64,000 nt of DNA from positions 1,240,001 to 1,304,000 of the forward strand of contig NZ_OZ032156.1 of the NCBI RefSeq assembly GCF_964026545.1, in the 5' to 3' direction. The notes below the pieces were generated by a model. That model did not search any database, had not been told where the DNA came from, and worked only from the letters and a program-made list of their open reading frames with translations. Origin of the DNA: Candidatus Tisiphia endosymbiont of Dioctria linearis (lineage in GTDB: Bacteria > Pseudomonadota > Alphaproteobacteria > Rickettsiales > Rickettsiaceae). Both the position numbers and the translations under genes were made by a program. Shown here one piece after another: positions 27,935 through 36,525 of this stretch (the first letter of the stretch is position 1; the number at the start of each line of letters is the position of its first letter).

Positions 27935-28675
27935 TTAGTTTTTAATTACAATAGTAGATAATATGGTGGTGTTATATAATTCTCCAGTGTGGTAGCAACG
28001 TCGATAACTTATATATCTCTCAGGTCTACTATAGGTATCCTCTACTATAATGGTCATGTCTTTAATACCAGCTTTTTCTAATTGAAAATCTACATAATCT
28101 GGTAAATCAAACATATAATGTCCTTTTTTCGAAGATCTAATGAAAAATCTTGAGTAATTAGGCTGCTGATTTGTAAAATTATCATAATATTCCTGATCAA
28201 CCTCATAAGAATATTGTTGAATAGTAGGGCCAATAAGAGCTTTAATATTTGTTGCTCCTTTCTTTTGCATTAATTTTACCACATTATTAATGACACCAGC
28301 TTTAGCCCCACGCCAACCACAATGAGCAGCCCCTATAACCGTGCCATCCTTACTACTAAACAAAACAGGAGCACAATCAGCGGTCTGTATTGCTAGTACT
28401 AGATTTTTTTTGGTAGTAACAACCCCGTCAGCTTCCGGATCAATGTCATTATCAGTAATTAAATCAGCATCAACAACTTGGGTGCCATGCACTTGCTGCA
28501 AAATAACAATATCTTCTGTACTATAATGTTTAACTACTGCTAACCTATTATTTTGGACAATTTCTAAGTTATTAGAAACACCAGACTTATTTTTTTTACT
28601 ATAAACATGACTAGATTGCTTGAAGCTTTTATCAAAAATTTTATAATAAACTTTATTTTTTATAAACTCATCCAC
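27935..28675 (-). CDS. pgeF: Peptidoglycan editing factor PgeF (laccase-domain, YfiH family)
   Basis: A 246-residue protein with the metal-site motifs QTADCAPVLF and GAAHCGWRGAKAGV (H-C-G-W-R-G) and the C-terminal EDTYSRPERYISYRR. PgeF proteins remove misincorporated residues from peptidoglycan precursors or act as purine nucleoside phosphorylases. The start is a GTG at 28675, immediately next to the ATG of the divergent glutamine-synthetase-like gene, so each promoter would lie within the other gene. Confidence 0.87.
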   Translation of the reverse strand: MDEFIKNKVYYKIFDKSFKQSSHVYSKKNKSGVSNNLEIVQNNRLAVVKHYSTEDIVILQQVHGTQVVDADLITDNDIDPEADGVVTTKKNLVLAIQTADCAPVLFSSKDGTVIGAAHCGWRGAKAGVINNVVKLMQKKGATNIKALIGPTIQQYSYEVDQEYYDNFTNQQPNYSRFFIRSSKKGHYMFDLPDYVDFQLEKAGIKDMTIIVEDTYSRPERYISYRRCYHTGELYNTTILSTIVIKN

Positions 28676-29485
28676 ATGTCAATCCCACAAAAATTTATAT
28701 ATAAATTATCAGATCATTTGCAAAAAAGCAATGCATTGCAAAAAATCATCAATAAATTCCAAACAAATTACTCACTAATACCTTGCATTGGAGTGGAAAT
28801 AGAATTTTATTTAAGTAAAAATATTGATTCACTCGAATTGCAAACTCTGCTTGGCATAACAGTTAAGAAAGAAAAAGGCGATAATCAATTTGAGATAGAT
28901 TTGCCACCTTCTACTAACATAATTGAGTATATAGGAAAAATTAGTAGCACTAAGTCTAAAATACAAATTATTGCAAAAAAATTGCAGGGCAAGGTAAATT
29001 TTTCTGCAAAACCATTGCCAAACGATTATGGTAGTAGTATACATTTTCATGTAAATTTTATAGATAGTTCTGCTTTAACGAGTAGTATAGTTGATATCGA
29101 TCTAATGGGGCAGAGCATCTGTCATTATATGCTCGATAGTTTTTTGGTATTTATGCCGAATGAAGATGATTATCTTCGTTTAGATGAAAATTTTATGGCA
29201 CCAACTAATGTGTCTTTTGGTAATAATAATAGAACTGTCGCCGTACGCATTCCTGACTCATTTCCTAGAAGACTAGAACACAGAATAGCTAGCCCACTAA
29301 CCGACCCTTATTTAGCAATTTTTACTATTTTAAACTCTATCTTATTAGGTCTAGAATTTCCTGATAAAATCAATAATATCAACAAAATATATGGCAATGC
29401 TTTTGATCAACAATATAATTTAGTACCATTACCAAAATCATTAGCAGAAGCACTAGAATTGTTTAATTTGCAGTTTTTTTTATAG
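28676..29485 (+). CDS. Short glutamine-synthetase-like protein (catalytic domain only)
   Basis: A 269-residue protein. The catalytic barrel motifs of the glutamine synthetase superfamily are visible in order: GVEIEFYL (metal-binding E-x-E), GSSIHFHVNF, MAPTNVSFGNNNRTVAVRIP and RRLEHRIASPLTDPYLAIF. The N-terminal beta-grasp domain is absent and the length is about 60% of GlnA, so it is unlikely to be a normal glutamine synthetase. A gamma-glutamyl ligase on another amine is possible. Start chosen at the ATG of MSIPQKF, 1 bp from the divergent pgeF start. Confidence 0.7.
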   Translation: MSIPQKFIYKLSDHLQKSNALQKIINKFQTNYSLIPCIGVEIEFYLSKNIDSLELQTLLGITVKKEKGDNQFEIDLPPSTNIIEYIGKISSTKSKIQIIAKKLQGKVNFSAKPLPNDYGSSIHFHVNFIDSSALTSSIVDIDLMGQSICHYMLDSFLVFMPNEDDYLRLDENFMAPTNVSFGNNNRTVAVRIPDSFPRRLEHRIASPLTDPYLAIFTILNSILLGLEFPDKINNINKIYGNAFDQQYNLVPLPKSLAEALELFNLQFFL

Positions 29486-29497
29486 TTAGCTTAATTA

Positions 29498-30165
29498 TGG
29501 CACTGTTAACAAAATAATTTGAATAATTTAGCAAGAGCCAATGCAATAAAGTTGAGGAAGGTGGAATCAAGCTTATCAAAACGCATGGCAATTCTTTTAT
29601 TTTCCTTAAGTCTGCCAAAAAGCCTTTCAATAATATGCCGTTGCGGTAAATTTTGGTATCATAAAAATCCTTTGGTGTTAAATTGGAGTCATTAGGCAAA
29701 TAAACTCCTTTATATGGAATAACGGGAATAGCATTTTTTGATTTGATAAAATTTCTAATATTGCAGTTATCGTATCCCTTGTCCGCAACAACAAAGTCAA
29801 CTTCTTCCCAAGGCCAGTCTTGCCATAATTGCTCAACTGTTTTGCAATCCTGCCTTTGAGCGGGAAATAATTGGCAGTTAATACAAGCATTACTGGTAAT
29901 TGCTAAATGGATTGTAGTGCCTAATCCCTTCCTACCCCTCCCTGTCGATTGTAAACCTTTATTTTTTTAAAGCACCTCCTCCATGTCGATGTAATGGTAC
30001 AATTGAGCCATCAACGAATACTATATCCATTAACAACTGTTTAACACTTTGAAGGTGATACAACAAGTGCCAAAAGAATCCATTCTCACTCCATCTTTTG
30101 TATCTTGTATAGATTGTGTGCCAATTTCCATATTCTGATAAAAGGTCACGCCAAGACACCCCCGT
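29498..30165 (-). pseudogene. Decayed IS5-family transposase
   Basis: Three minus-strand frames together spell an IS5-type transposase: the N-terminal SWRDLLSEYGNWHTIYTRYKRW, then FVDGSIVPLHRHGGGA, LFPAQRQ..., DKGYDNCNIRN and a C-terminal block, split by frameshifts near 29950 and 29690. The left end reads ggcactgttaacaaaat, a typical IS5-group terminus; no matching right end is seen, so the copy is truncated. Confidence 0.75.
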
Positions 30166-30783
30166 CCTCAGTACATACAGAACGCCACAAAAAAATTGTT
30201 CTTGTGGACAAAATTTGCCAGAGCTTAAGTCAGCTAAGGAACAAAGCTTTAATTTGCCGCTTGAGATAACAGTAAGTTCAGGTGAACAAAGTTTGTCAGA
30301 GTAAAAAATATTAACAATATTAATTTTTCGGAGATATTGTTAGTTATTTAGGGGGCAATTTTCATTACAATTTTTCCTTTAAAGGGGTCAATAGTTGATT
30401 ACAATTTACAAAAAATTAATTTACTGAATTTATGAATGGAATATATTTTAATTTGAAATGCTTAACCATTATGGCTATATAAAATTAAGTATCTGGCAGA
30501 ACAAAAAGCTAAAATTTATGAAAAAAAATTGCAATCTTTTAAAAACCTCATAGTTGATGATTTTTTTGTAATTTTTTAGACAAAAGATTTTCTTTGAAAT
30601 TAGAACAATTTTTTATCTTTCAACGATCCCATAATGGAGGAATTTTCATTGACAGTGATATATTGACATAATAGAAGTTTAAGGATATAATTTACTCTTC
30701 TTAAAAATTTCACTACTTTTTAGGATACTTTATAAAAATAAGCAACAATGTCATCCAATATCCAGTCCAAGGCATAATATAAG
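30166..30783. other. Intergenic region next to decayed IS5 copy
   Basis: A plus-strand frame runs to 30304 and ends ...FNLPLEITVSSGEQSLSE; it could be the 3' end of a gene disrupted by the IS5 copy, but the parent is not recognisable. From 30305 to 30783 the DNA is extremely AT-rich with no gene. Confidence 0.4.
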
Positions 30784-30860
30784 GCACCCGTAGCTCAATT
30801 GGATAGAGCATATGACTACGGATCATAAGGCTGGGGGTTCGACTCCCTCCGGGTGTACCA
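30784..30860 (+). tRNA. tRNA-Arg (ACG)
   Basis: A 77-nt cloverleaf: acceptor GCACCCG/CGGGTGT, D arm GCTC-AATTGGATA-GAGC, anticodon stem TATGA/TCATA with loop CTACGGA (anticodon ACG), T arm GGGGG-TTCGACT-CCCTC, encoded CCA. It forms the left boundary of the accessory region, and its antisense overlaps the 3' end of a serine recombinase gene. Confidence 0.95.
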
Positions 30861-32373
30861 TTCTCCTATTTCGCTACATTTTATGAACATGTCGAACGGT
30901 GGACGCAAGGTGTAGTCTAGCTTACAACCGTTCAGTTCTAGGTTAGCAAATACGAAATTTAACAATTTACGTTTTTCTGTAGCAGTCGAACCTTTAAACG
31001 TTTCTAATACCCCAGAAGCCAGTTCTACTAGGCTTATCAGCTGTTGTGAAAATTTATCATCGGCTACTTCGTGGTTTTCTATTTCTATAGCAATATCTGT
31101 TCGTTTTTGTGTTAATTCTTTACGTTTTTCTTCATGTTCTCCTTTTGTAATGTCACCGTCTAAAAATAGATCAGTGAGCCTGTTCATACGTGTTGTTATC
31201 TTTGTCTGTTCAGTGTATAACTCACCTATTCTCCTTTTATGAAAATCTTGTTCAATTTTTGCTGAGCTTTTAATATAAGAAATTACTTCAACTAATAACT
31301 TAGGATTCAAATAGAGCATTGCTAATACCTTTTCTACTTCTCCTAATACTTGTTTCTCTTGTACGTAGATTCTTTTATTAGTATTGCCATGCTGCCAAAC
31401 TCGTAAATATGTCCACTCTGTTGTTTTACCATTAACATAGGTCTTCTTTTTGGTTTCAGCAGTAACAACTCGACCAGTAGCAGCACATTTTATCAATCCT
31501 CTAAATATATATTCTTTTTCTCCATACTTAAAAGGTTTTTTATTCCAGTTAAGACGCATCCTTTGGCAAGCATCAAATAGTTCTTTACTAATTATAGGAG
31601 GATATATATGCGGATATTGTTTTCCAGTTTTTAATAATCTCATTACCCCGTAATAAAACGGATTTTGAATAATTTTGTATATATGAGAACAACATAAATA
31701 ACCTTGGTTGCCATGAGAATTACGTAAGCCCCACTTTCGAGTTTTTTTCAGTATTGCTAACAACGTATAATTACCTGTAGCATAAGTTTCAAATATTTTC
31801 TTCACAAGTGGTGCACGATCAGGATCAATGATGATTTGTCCTTTGCCACGTTCTGACTTTTTACTTGTCACATGCAGATAACCAATAGGTGTAGTACTAA
31901 CCCACTCACCTAGACGTAGTTTTTGCTCTATACTACGATTGATATTATCTTTCAAGCTATCGACATAAGACTGAGCCATCATCACAAAAATGTTCCACAT
32001 CATCCGCTCTTGTGAGGTAGAGTTTTTATGAATAACACAATTTTCTGTATAAAAATGCAATTCTATTTTGCCTTTCTCAATTAGATCGTTTAATAGTGGT
32101 GTTTCCTTATAGCTACGTTGCAACCGATCAACTTTATCAGTTACAACTGCAACTAACTCCTTCTGTTTCTTAGCAAAATCTATAGCTTCCATGAATTTTT
32201 TGCGATTACCAATAGTAGAAGATTCTGAAAATTCAAAGATTTTTAAAATTTCTAAACCTTTACGAGTGCAATACTCTTGTAAGCGATATTTTTGTGCCTC
32301 AATAGAATAACCATCTTCTTGTTCTCTTGGAAACTCTAGCTAATATTACTGCTTTCTTGGCTTTTTCTGTCAT
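30816..32373 (-). pseudogene. Large serine recombinase, frameshifted near its start
   Basis: The frame starting MTEKAKKAVILARVSKR at 32373 (ribosome site TAGGAG) carries the catalytic Ser of A-R-V-S but stops soon after. The downstream frame, open from about 32330 (REQEDGYSIEAQKYRLQEYC) to 30816, has the rest: DRLQRSYKETPLLNDLI, the recombinase domain (GYLHVTSKKSERGKGQII), zinc-ribbon-like YIFRGLIKCAATGR and a coiled coil. A net loss of two bases at about 32326-32332 would explain the shift. The last ~15 residues (WYTRRESNPQPYDP) are the antisense of tRNA-Arg. Large serine recombinases integrate mobile elements; without the joined N-terminus this copy should be inactive. Confidence 0.85.
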
Positions 32374-32426
32374 AAAATTTCTCCTATTTTAGTTAATAAG
32401 TTTTGGATTAAGGGTTCAATACTATC

Positions 32427-32588
32427 TTATAGACTCTCAAAGATTTTCAGGGCTTTTAAACCTTTACAGATACTATATTCCTGCAGATGGTATTTTGGGA
32501 CTTCAATAGAATAGCTATTTTTTTGTTCTTTTGATGAGACACGAGCTAAAAGAATAGTTTTAGTTACCTTATTGGATATATTATTCAT
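32427..32588 (-). pseudogene. N-terminal fragment of a second serine recombinase
   Basis: A 53-residue frame starting MNNISNKVTKTILLARVSSK followed by EQKNSYSIEVPKYHLQEYS, i.e. the catalytic N-terminus of a serine recombinase related to but diverged from the adjacent gene, with the active-site A-R-V-S-S intact. It stops after KIFESL, where homology ends. It looks like the remnant of a tandemly integrated element or of a replaced recombinase. Confidence 0.75.
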
Positions 32589-32652
32589 CTATATTTAAAT
32601 TTGATTTTTTACTACCAAATGTATGGTATCTTTTACAATAAGTAGCAGCAAC

Positions 32653-33036
32653 TTATAGAAGATAATCGTCCTCTATATTTACCTTTTGCAAGAGTACTTT
32701 TTCATAGCATCTGTTGTAAGTAGTAATGGCAATTAGGTTAGCAGATGACAAAGTACCAAGTACAGCCCAAAGTAGCGTATTAATTGTTGTATGCCGCAGA
32801 TCTTCGTCAATTAGGATGGTGACAGGCTTATTAGTACAAGTCATTATTTGGCGAATTAATTGCCCAAGAGTGGCATGATCATAAGGTTCTGTAGATTGGA
32901 TAATTCCTACTATCGTTAGCCCGTTCTTTTGGCTGGCAGTGATAATATTGTTGCGAAGCTTAAGACTAGTAGGATCGTCATAAGCTGGGTTCAGTAAGAC
33001 TATTGCTTTGGAAGGTAAAGTTGTTTTATCTGTCAT
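32653..33036 (-). CDS. Hypothetical small cytosolic protein (127 aa) with structured leader
   Basis: A 127-residue protein of unrecognised family with an alternating beta/alpha pattern (KAIVLLNPAY, GLTIVGIIQS, KPVTILIDED, SANLIAITTY), consistent with a small Rossmann-like or flavodoxin-like fold. It is well supported by a ribosome site (AAAGGGGAT) before the ATG and by a ~300-nt conserved leader that is shared with the unrelated gene starting at 40315. Function unknown; context is the integrase end of the mobile element. Confidence 0.6.
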   Translation of the reverse strand: MTDKTTLPSKAIVLLNPAYDDPTSLKLRNNIITASQKNGLTIVGIIQSTEPYDHATLGQLIRQIMTCTNKPVTILIDEDLRHTTINTLLWAVLGTLSSANLIAITTYNRCYEKVLLQKVNIEDDYLL

Positions 33037-33340
33037 GATGGTATCCCCTTTATGATTAAACTTAAAGTTATCAAGTTTTAACCACCAAAGAATCTTTAAA
33101 GATTACTTTGGTGATCAGGGAGTTAGTAAAACCATCACAAAGAACAGCTATGATAGCATTTAGGCTTAAGATTTACACCTTAAGCCCTGGACATAACTAC
33201 CATCCCCCCAACCATAACAGTCGAGGAACATCGTTTTAACGGTTGATATCTACCGCTTTGTGTTTTTAAGGTTACTACCCCCCAAAGTAACTTTGCAGTT
33301 ACTCTATTTTTAATTTTAAACTATACTCCCCTAAAGTCAA
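33037..33340 (-). promoter_or_regulatory. Promoter plus structured leader RNA, type A, copy 1
   Basis: On the minus strand a -35-like TTGACT (33335-33340) followed by TTAGGNG-GTATA starts a ~300-nt untranslated leader. Stems visible (plus coordinates): 33286-33291/33298-33303 with loop TTTGCA; 33163-33170/33179-33186 (GGCTTAAG/CTTAAGCC); 33081-33090/33106-33115 (ACCACCAAAG/CTTTGGTGAT). The same order of stems, with changed but still paired bases, recurs at 40316-40618. It ends at the ribosome site of the 127-aa gene. Confidence 0.6.
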
Positions 33341-33707
33341 TAACAGTTTTTTTACCATTAATTGTTATTTTCGTTGTCTTTCTGTTCTTGCTTTTTCATC
33401 TTGCAATTAATATTCTTTTATAGGCATAATATTTTCAGCTCTTCTTATTTTTATAATTTTATCTTAGCATCCAACATAATTTTACATTACACAACTGTCA
33501 GTTCATTACATGCAACATAAAATAATTTGTTTTATAAAGTTTTGTTGTCTTGTAACTTTAGCTTTATAAGCAGTATAATTTTGTAAAAGGGTTTAAAAAT
33601 TAGTTCATGTGATGAACTAATTAACTAAATCCTTTGGAATATTTAGCAAACGATGTTTTTTTAAATGAATATATCTACAATTTGTTGGTTGATTATTTAA
33701 AGGTTGT

Positions 33708-33947
33708 ATGAGATTAGAAAAGTGGTTAGAGCTGCAACACATGCCAATTCATATATTTGCTAAGAAAATAGGTAAGAATAGAAGTCAAGTACATAAATAT
33801 ATCCATGAAGATGTTGTACCCAAGCATAATGTCATTTTTAAAATTTATATTACAACTTTTGGAGCAGTTTCAGCTAATGATTTCCATAGGCTTTCTGATA
33901 AATTATTTGAGAAAGAAAAATTACATACTAATTCTTTTCGGGATTAG
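33708..33947 (+). CDS. Small Cro/CI-like helix-turn-helix protein
   Basis: A 79-residue protein whose residues ~12-40 (MPIHIFAKKIGKNRSQVHKY) fit a helix-turn-helix in which 'IFAKKIGKNRSQVHKYI' holds the turn and recognition helix. Such short regulators control plasmid, phage or ICE promoters. The ~370 bp between this gene and the divergent leader at 33340 hold no other gene. A repressor of the element's own genes is the natural guess. Confidence 0.65.
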   Translation: MRLEKWLELQHMPIHIFAKKIGKNRSQVHKYIHEDVVPKHNVIFKIYITTFGAVSANDFHRLSDKLFEKEKLHTNSFRD

Positions 33948-34035
33948 TATATCAATCGTAATTAACATATTAAAATCCAATCAATAACTCTTATGTATCA
34001 GATAATAATTTCCATATTTCTGATGTTTTAAGCAC

Positions 34036-34133
34036 ATTAAATGACCATGAAGAGCTGGTTACATAAGACAATAAAATAATTCATATATCTTTTTACAGGA
34101 TATTTGCTTGTCCAATCTTTCATGGTCATTTTA
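34036..34133. repeat. Inverted repeat upstream of replication-like gene
   Basis: Arms aaatgaccatgaag and tttcatggtcattt are complementary over ~12 bp with a ~70-bp spacer. It could form a long hairpin or be a paired operator. It lies in the 520-bp gene-free stretch 33948-34466. Confidence 0.55.
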
Positions 34134-34263
34134 AGTTTTAATCGGTACGCAATGTTCCTCTAATCTTTAGCATTATCTCTTTGCATAAGTAGTTTTAATA
34201 AAACCATTAATTATAAAATACTATTAAACAACCATTAATGATATTAAAGTTATTCGCAAATAT

Positions 34264-34295
34264 TGTGGATAACTTTGTGGGCAACGCATGGATAA
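34264..34295. other. DnaA-box-like cluster in AT-rich tract
   Basis: TGTGGATAA at 34264-34272 is a perfect complement of the DnaA box TTATCCACA; CATGGATAA at 34287-34295 is a weaker match in the same orientation. An extremely AT-rich stretch follows (34300-34400). The next gene is a DUF1376-type replication-like protein, so this may be a replication origin or initiator-control site of the element. Confidence 0.4.
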
Positions 34296-34466
34296 GTTTT
34301 TTAAAACTATAAAAACTATAAAAGTTAGCAGAAAATTTTAGGAAATTTTTCAGAAAATTAGAACTTTTTACCAATTTTTTAAAGATTTTTTTTGGTTTCA
34401 TAAAATGAACAGTCTTTTTAGTACAAATATTTTACCAATTTATATTAATTAACAAGGACATTAATT

Positions 34467-34907
34467 ATGACAGAATTTTACCGTAAACTCTTTTATCCAT
34501 CAGCTATTATTAAGGATGCAGAGTTACTAAAACATGATGAATATGGTGTTTATATTCGTCTATTGGAACATATGTGGATAAGTGGTGGAAAACTACCACA
34601 TGATGATACAAAAATTGCTCATTATTTACGCATTACACCAAAAAAATGGCAAAATTACAAAAAAATTTTACAAAATTTTTTCATTTTTTCTGACAAAACA
34701 TTTACTCATACTGAACTCAAAAAAGAATACCAAAAAACTATTTTAATATCACAAAAGAATTCTCTGAAAGCTAGAAAGAGATGGGGTAAACAGAATTGTA
34801 ATATAGATGACAAAATAGTTGAAAATATTATATCAATAGGAAGTAAAGATTGTAAATCAAATGATGCTATAGCATATGCAAAATCAATGCTACGTGCATG
34901 CGTCTAA
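34467..34907 (+). CDS. DUF1376 (YdaU-like) replication-associated protein
   Basis: A 146-residue protein whose first ~95 residues match the DUF1376 pattern: AIIKDAELLKHDEYGVYIRLLEHMW, GGKLPHDDTKIAHYLRI and W-x-x-Y/K-x-I-L-x-x-F-F. Proteins of this family occur in phages and prophages, usually next to replication initiators, and have a winged-helix-like fold. The C-terminal part is Lys-rich. It overlaps the next frame (+34876) by 32 bp; together they may represent one longer protein split by a frameshift. Ribosome site: AAGGAC. Confidence 0.75.
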   Translation: MTEFYRKLFYPSAIIKDAELLKHDEYGVYIRLLEHMWISGGKLPHDDTKIAHYLRITPKKWQNYKKILQNFFIFSDKTFTHTELKKEYQKTILISQKNSLKARKRWGKQNCNIDDKIVENIISIGSKDCKSNDAIAYAKSMLRACV

Positions 34908-35196
34908 AAAGAAAGATATTGATTTAAGATTAGATGATATAGATAGGCTTGTGGATAACTCAGGGCAATTAGCCGTTTATCACGAATTATACAATAAACT
35001 GCAATTACTCTTTAGTGAGCATAGTATGCTTTTTCCTAGGGATCAATTTTTGCTAGTTGAATGGATAAAAACTGGCATTAGTATCGATTCTATTTATCAA
35101 AAGATTGTCCTAATACTCCAGCATATTAGCAAGCAAGGTCTAGAACATCCAAAATCTTTTGCTTATTTCACTGCTGAAATACAACGATGTTGTTAA
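34876..35196 (+). CDS. Hypothetical protein, possibly the detached C-terminus of the DUF1376 protein
   Basis: A 106-residue frame with a helical, acidic/hydrophobic pattern (DLRLDDIDRLVDNSGQL... HISKQGLEHPKSFAYFTAEIQ). The ending 'HPKSFAYFTAEI' resembles the helical C-terminal domains that follow winged-helix replication proteins. It starts within the end of the upstream gene in another frame; translation coupling or a frameshifted single gene are both possible. Confidence 0.5.
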   Translation: MQNQCYVHASKKKDIDLRLDDIDRLVDNSGQLAVYHELYNKLQLLFSEHSMLFPRDQFLLVEWIKTGISIDSIYQKIVLILQHISKQGLEHPKSFAYFTAEIQRCC

Positions 35197-35347
35197 GCTT
35201 GTGTCATCACATGAACTAATTTTAATTATTTTACAGCTCTTGTCTTATATTTCTATATAAAATAGCGTTTCACGTAATGAAATACCTATTGTTTTTAGAA
35301 AAATCCTTGTCATAATCTGAATAATAACAGCAATTAAAGTAAAAATT

Positions 35348-36004
35348 ATGAACAAAAAAGCTATCAAATATGGACTACAACTTGCTTTAGTCGAACAAGC
35401 TTCTGATGAATTTTATCAAAGTAATGAGAGTGACTATGAACAAAGGGATAAAAAAATAGCTGAAGGTGTAATGAGTAAATGCCTAATCAATCAATTTATT
35501 CTTGCACAGTTAGTAAAAAATGAATTACAAGCAAAGCTAACTGACCAATTGACGGCGATATTTAACTTAAATATTCAGGAATTTGGCTATCGTCAATTTC
35601 TAAGCGATGGAACAACTATCGGTTTTTGCACAAGAAATATTGACAATATCACAAACACCCAAAGCAAAAATCTAGGCTACGAATACGAAACTTTGAGAAG
35701 ATTCTATAATCAGGAAACATGTAACAGCTTTATCATCTACCAAAGAACAAAAGATAAAATTGAAGGATTTTACTTTTTGTCTTCAAGTAACAATCCAGAG
35801 ATTATTAGCTATTACATTAACCATCTTGAATCTTTTGAGCAGTTTATTAACATTGTCAGTCTTTATGTTAGTATAGTTCTAAGTAGCATAAGATGCAATA
35901 ATTCATACTGTGAAACTTTACAGCACAATGATTTATACGTAAAAATTTTTAGTCAAAATAGCTTGGACGAATTATTTCCAGAAAGGATCTCAAGCAATAA
36001 CTAA
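35348..36004 (+). CDS. Probable sensor half of a split LuxR-type regulator
   Basis: A 218-residue soluble protein without a DNA-binding motif, ~14 bp upstream of a gene coding for a LuxR-type DNA-binding domain alone. Its middle part (GYRQFLSDGTTIGFCT, FIIYQRTKDKIEGFYFLSSSNNPEII, INHLESFEQFINIV) has the beta-sheet/helix pattern of the N-terminal ligand- or PAS-like domains found in single-chain LuxR regulators. I infer that sensor and DNA-binding domain are separate polypeptides here. No ligand is evident. Confidence 0.55.
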   Translation: MNKKAIKYGLQLALVEQASDEFYQSNESDYEQRDKKIAEGVMSKCLINQFILAQLVKNELQAKLTDQLTAIFNLNIQEFGYRQFLSDGTTIGFCTRNIDNITNTQSKNLGYEYETLRRFYNQETCNSFIIYQRTKDKIEGFYFLSSSNNPEIISYYINHLESFEQFINIVSLYVSIVLSSIRCNNSYCETLQHNDLYVKIFSQNSLDELFPERISSNN

Positions 36005-36017
36005 AAATGGTTCCATT

Positions 36018-36305
36018 ATGAAAATAACTAAACTTCACATAAATTATCTAGGCAAATCTTTCATTCTTACCCAAAGAGCTCTGGAATGTCTTATACTTGC
36101 AGCCCTTGGGTTTCCTAAAAAGCACATAGCAAGTAGATTAGGCATATCATACAGAACTGCAGAAAAACATATAACAAATGCTAAAAATAAAATTGGCATT
36201 TATAATCATAGACAATTAATTGATTTTTTATTTTCTAGTCAGATATTTAAACACCCTGACTATTACAATCAAATATCCGATATCAAATTACCGAAGAACA
36301 TCTAA
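36018..36305 (+). CDS. LuxR-type (GerE) helix-turn-helix DNA-binding protein
   Basis: A 95-residue protein with a complete GerE-type HTH: FILTQRALECLILAALGFPK followed by KHIASRLGISYRTAEKHITNAKNKIGI (residues ~16-62). The 'L-T-x-R-x-x-E' start and 'S-x-R-T-A-E-K-H' recognition helix are diagnostic. No sensor domain is present; the preceding gene probably supplies it. Located next to a membrane sensor kinase fusion, it may be the output of that system. Confidence 0.85.
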   Translation: MKITKLHINYLGKSFILTQRALECLILAALGFPKKHIASRLGISYRTAEKHITNAKNKIGIYNHRQLIDFLFSSQIFKHPDYYNQISDIKLPKNI

Positions 36306-36358
36306 TGAAGTGTTAATAACAAATTATGCGTAATAATAAATACCGTTTTCAAGTAACT

Positions 36359-36525
36359 TTAATTTTTAATATTGGTAAATTCTTCTTTTTTAATTAAGGT
36401 AATTCGTTCAATGATATCAAAGTCAACACATGCTTGAAAAAGTTTCTGTGCTATATTAAACCTGTCATCCTTTTGTGCCTGTAAAAATATTTCTGCAATC
36501 TTTTGTAAATTCTCAATCCTTATAT
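36359..36525 (-). pseudogene. C-terminal end of the sensor-kinase fusion, cut off by IS630-type element
   Basis: On the minus strand this segment reads IRIENLQKIAEIFLQ... to ...KKEEFTNIKN and a stop at 36359. It joins in frame to ...KVMDLPDI of the gene at 37449-40315 if the insertion element and one ATAT repeat are removed. It would complete the receiver of ~1009 residues with a ~53-residue helical tail. Confidence 0.75.
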
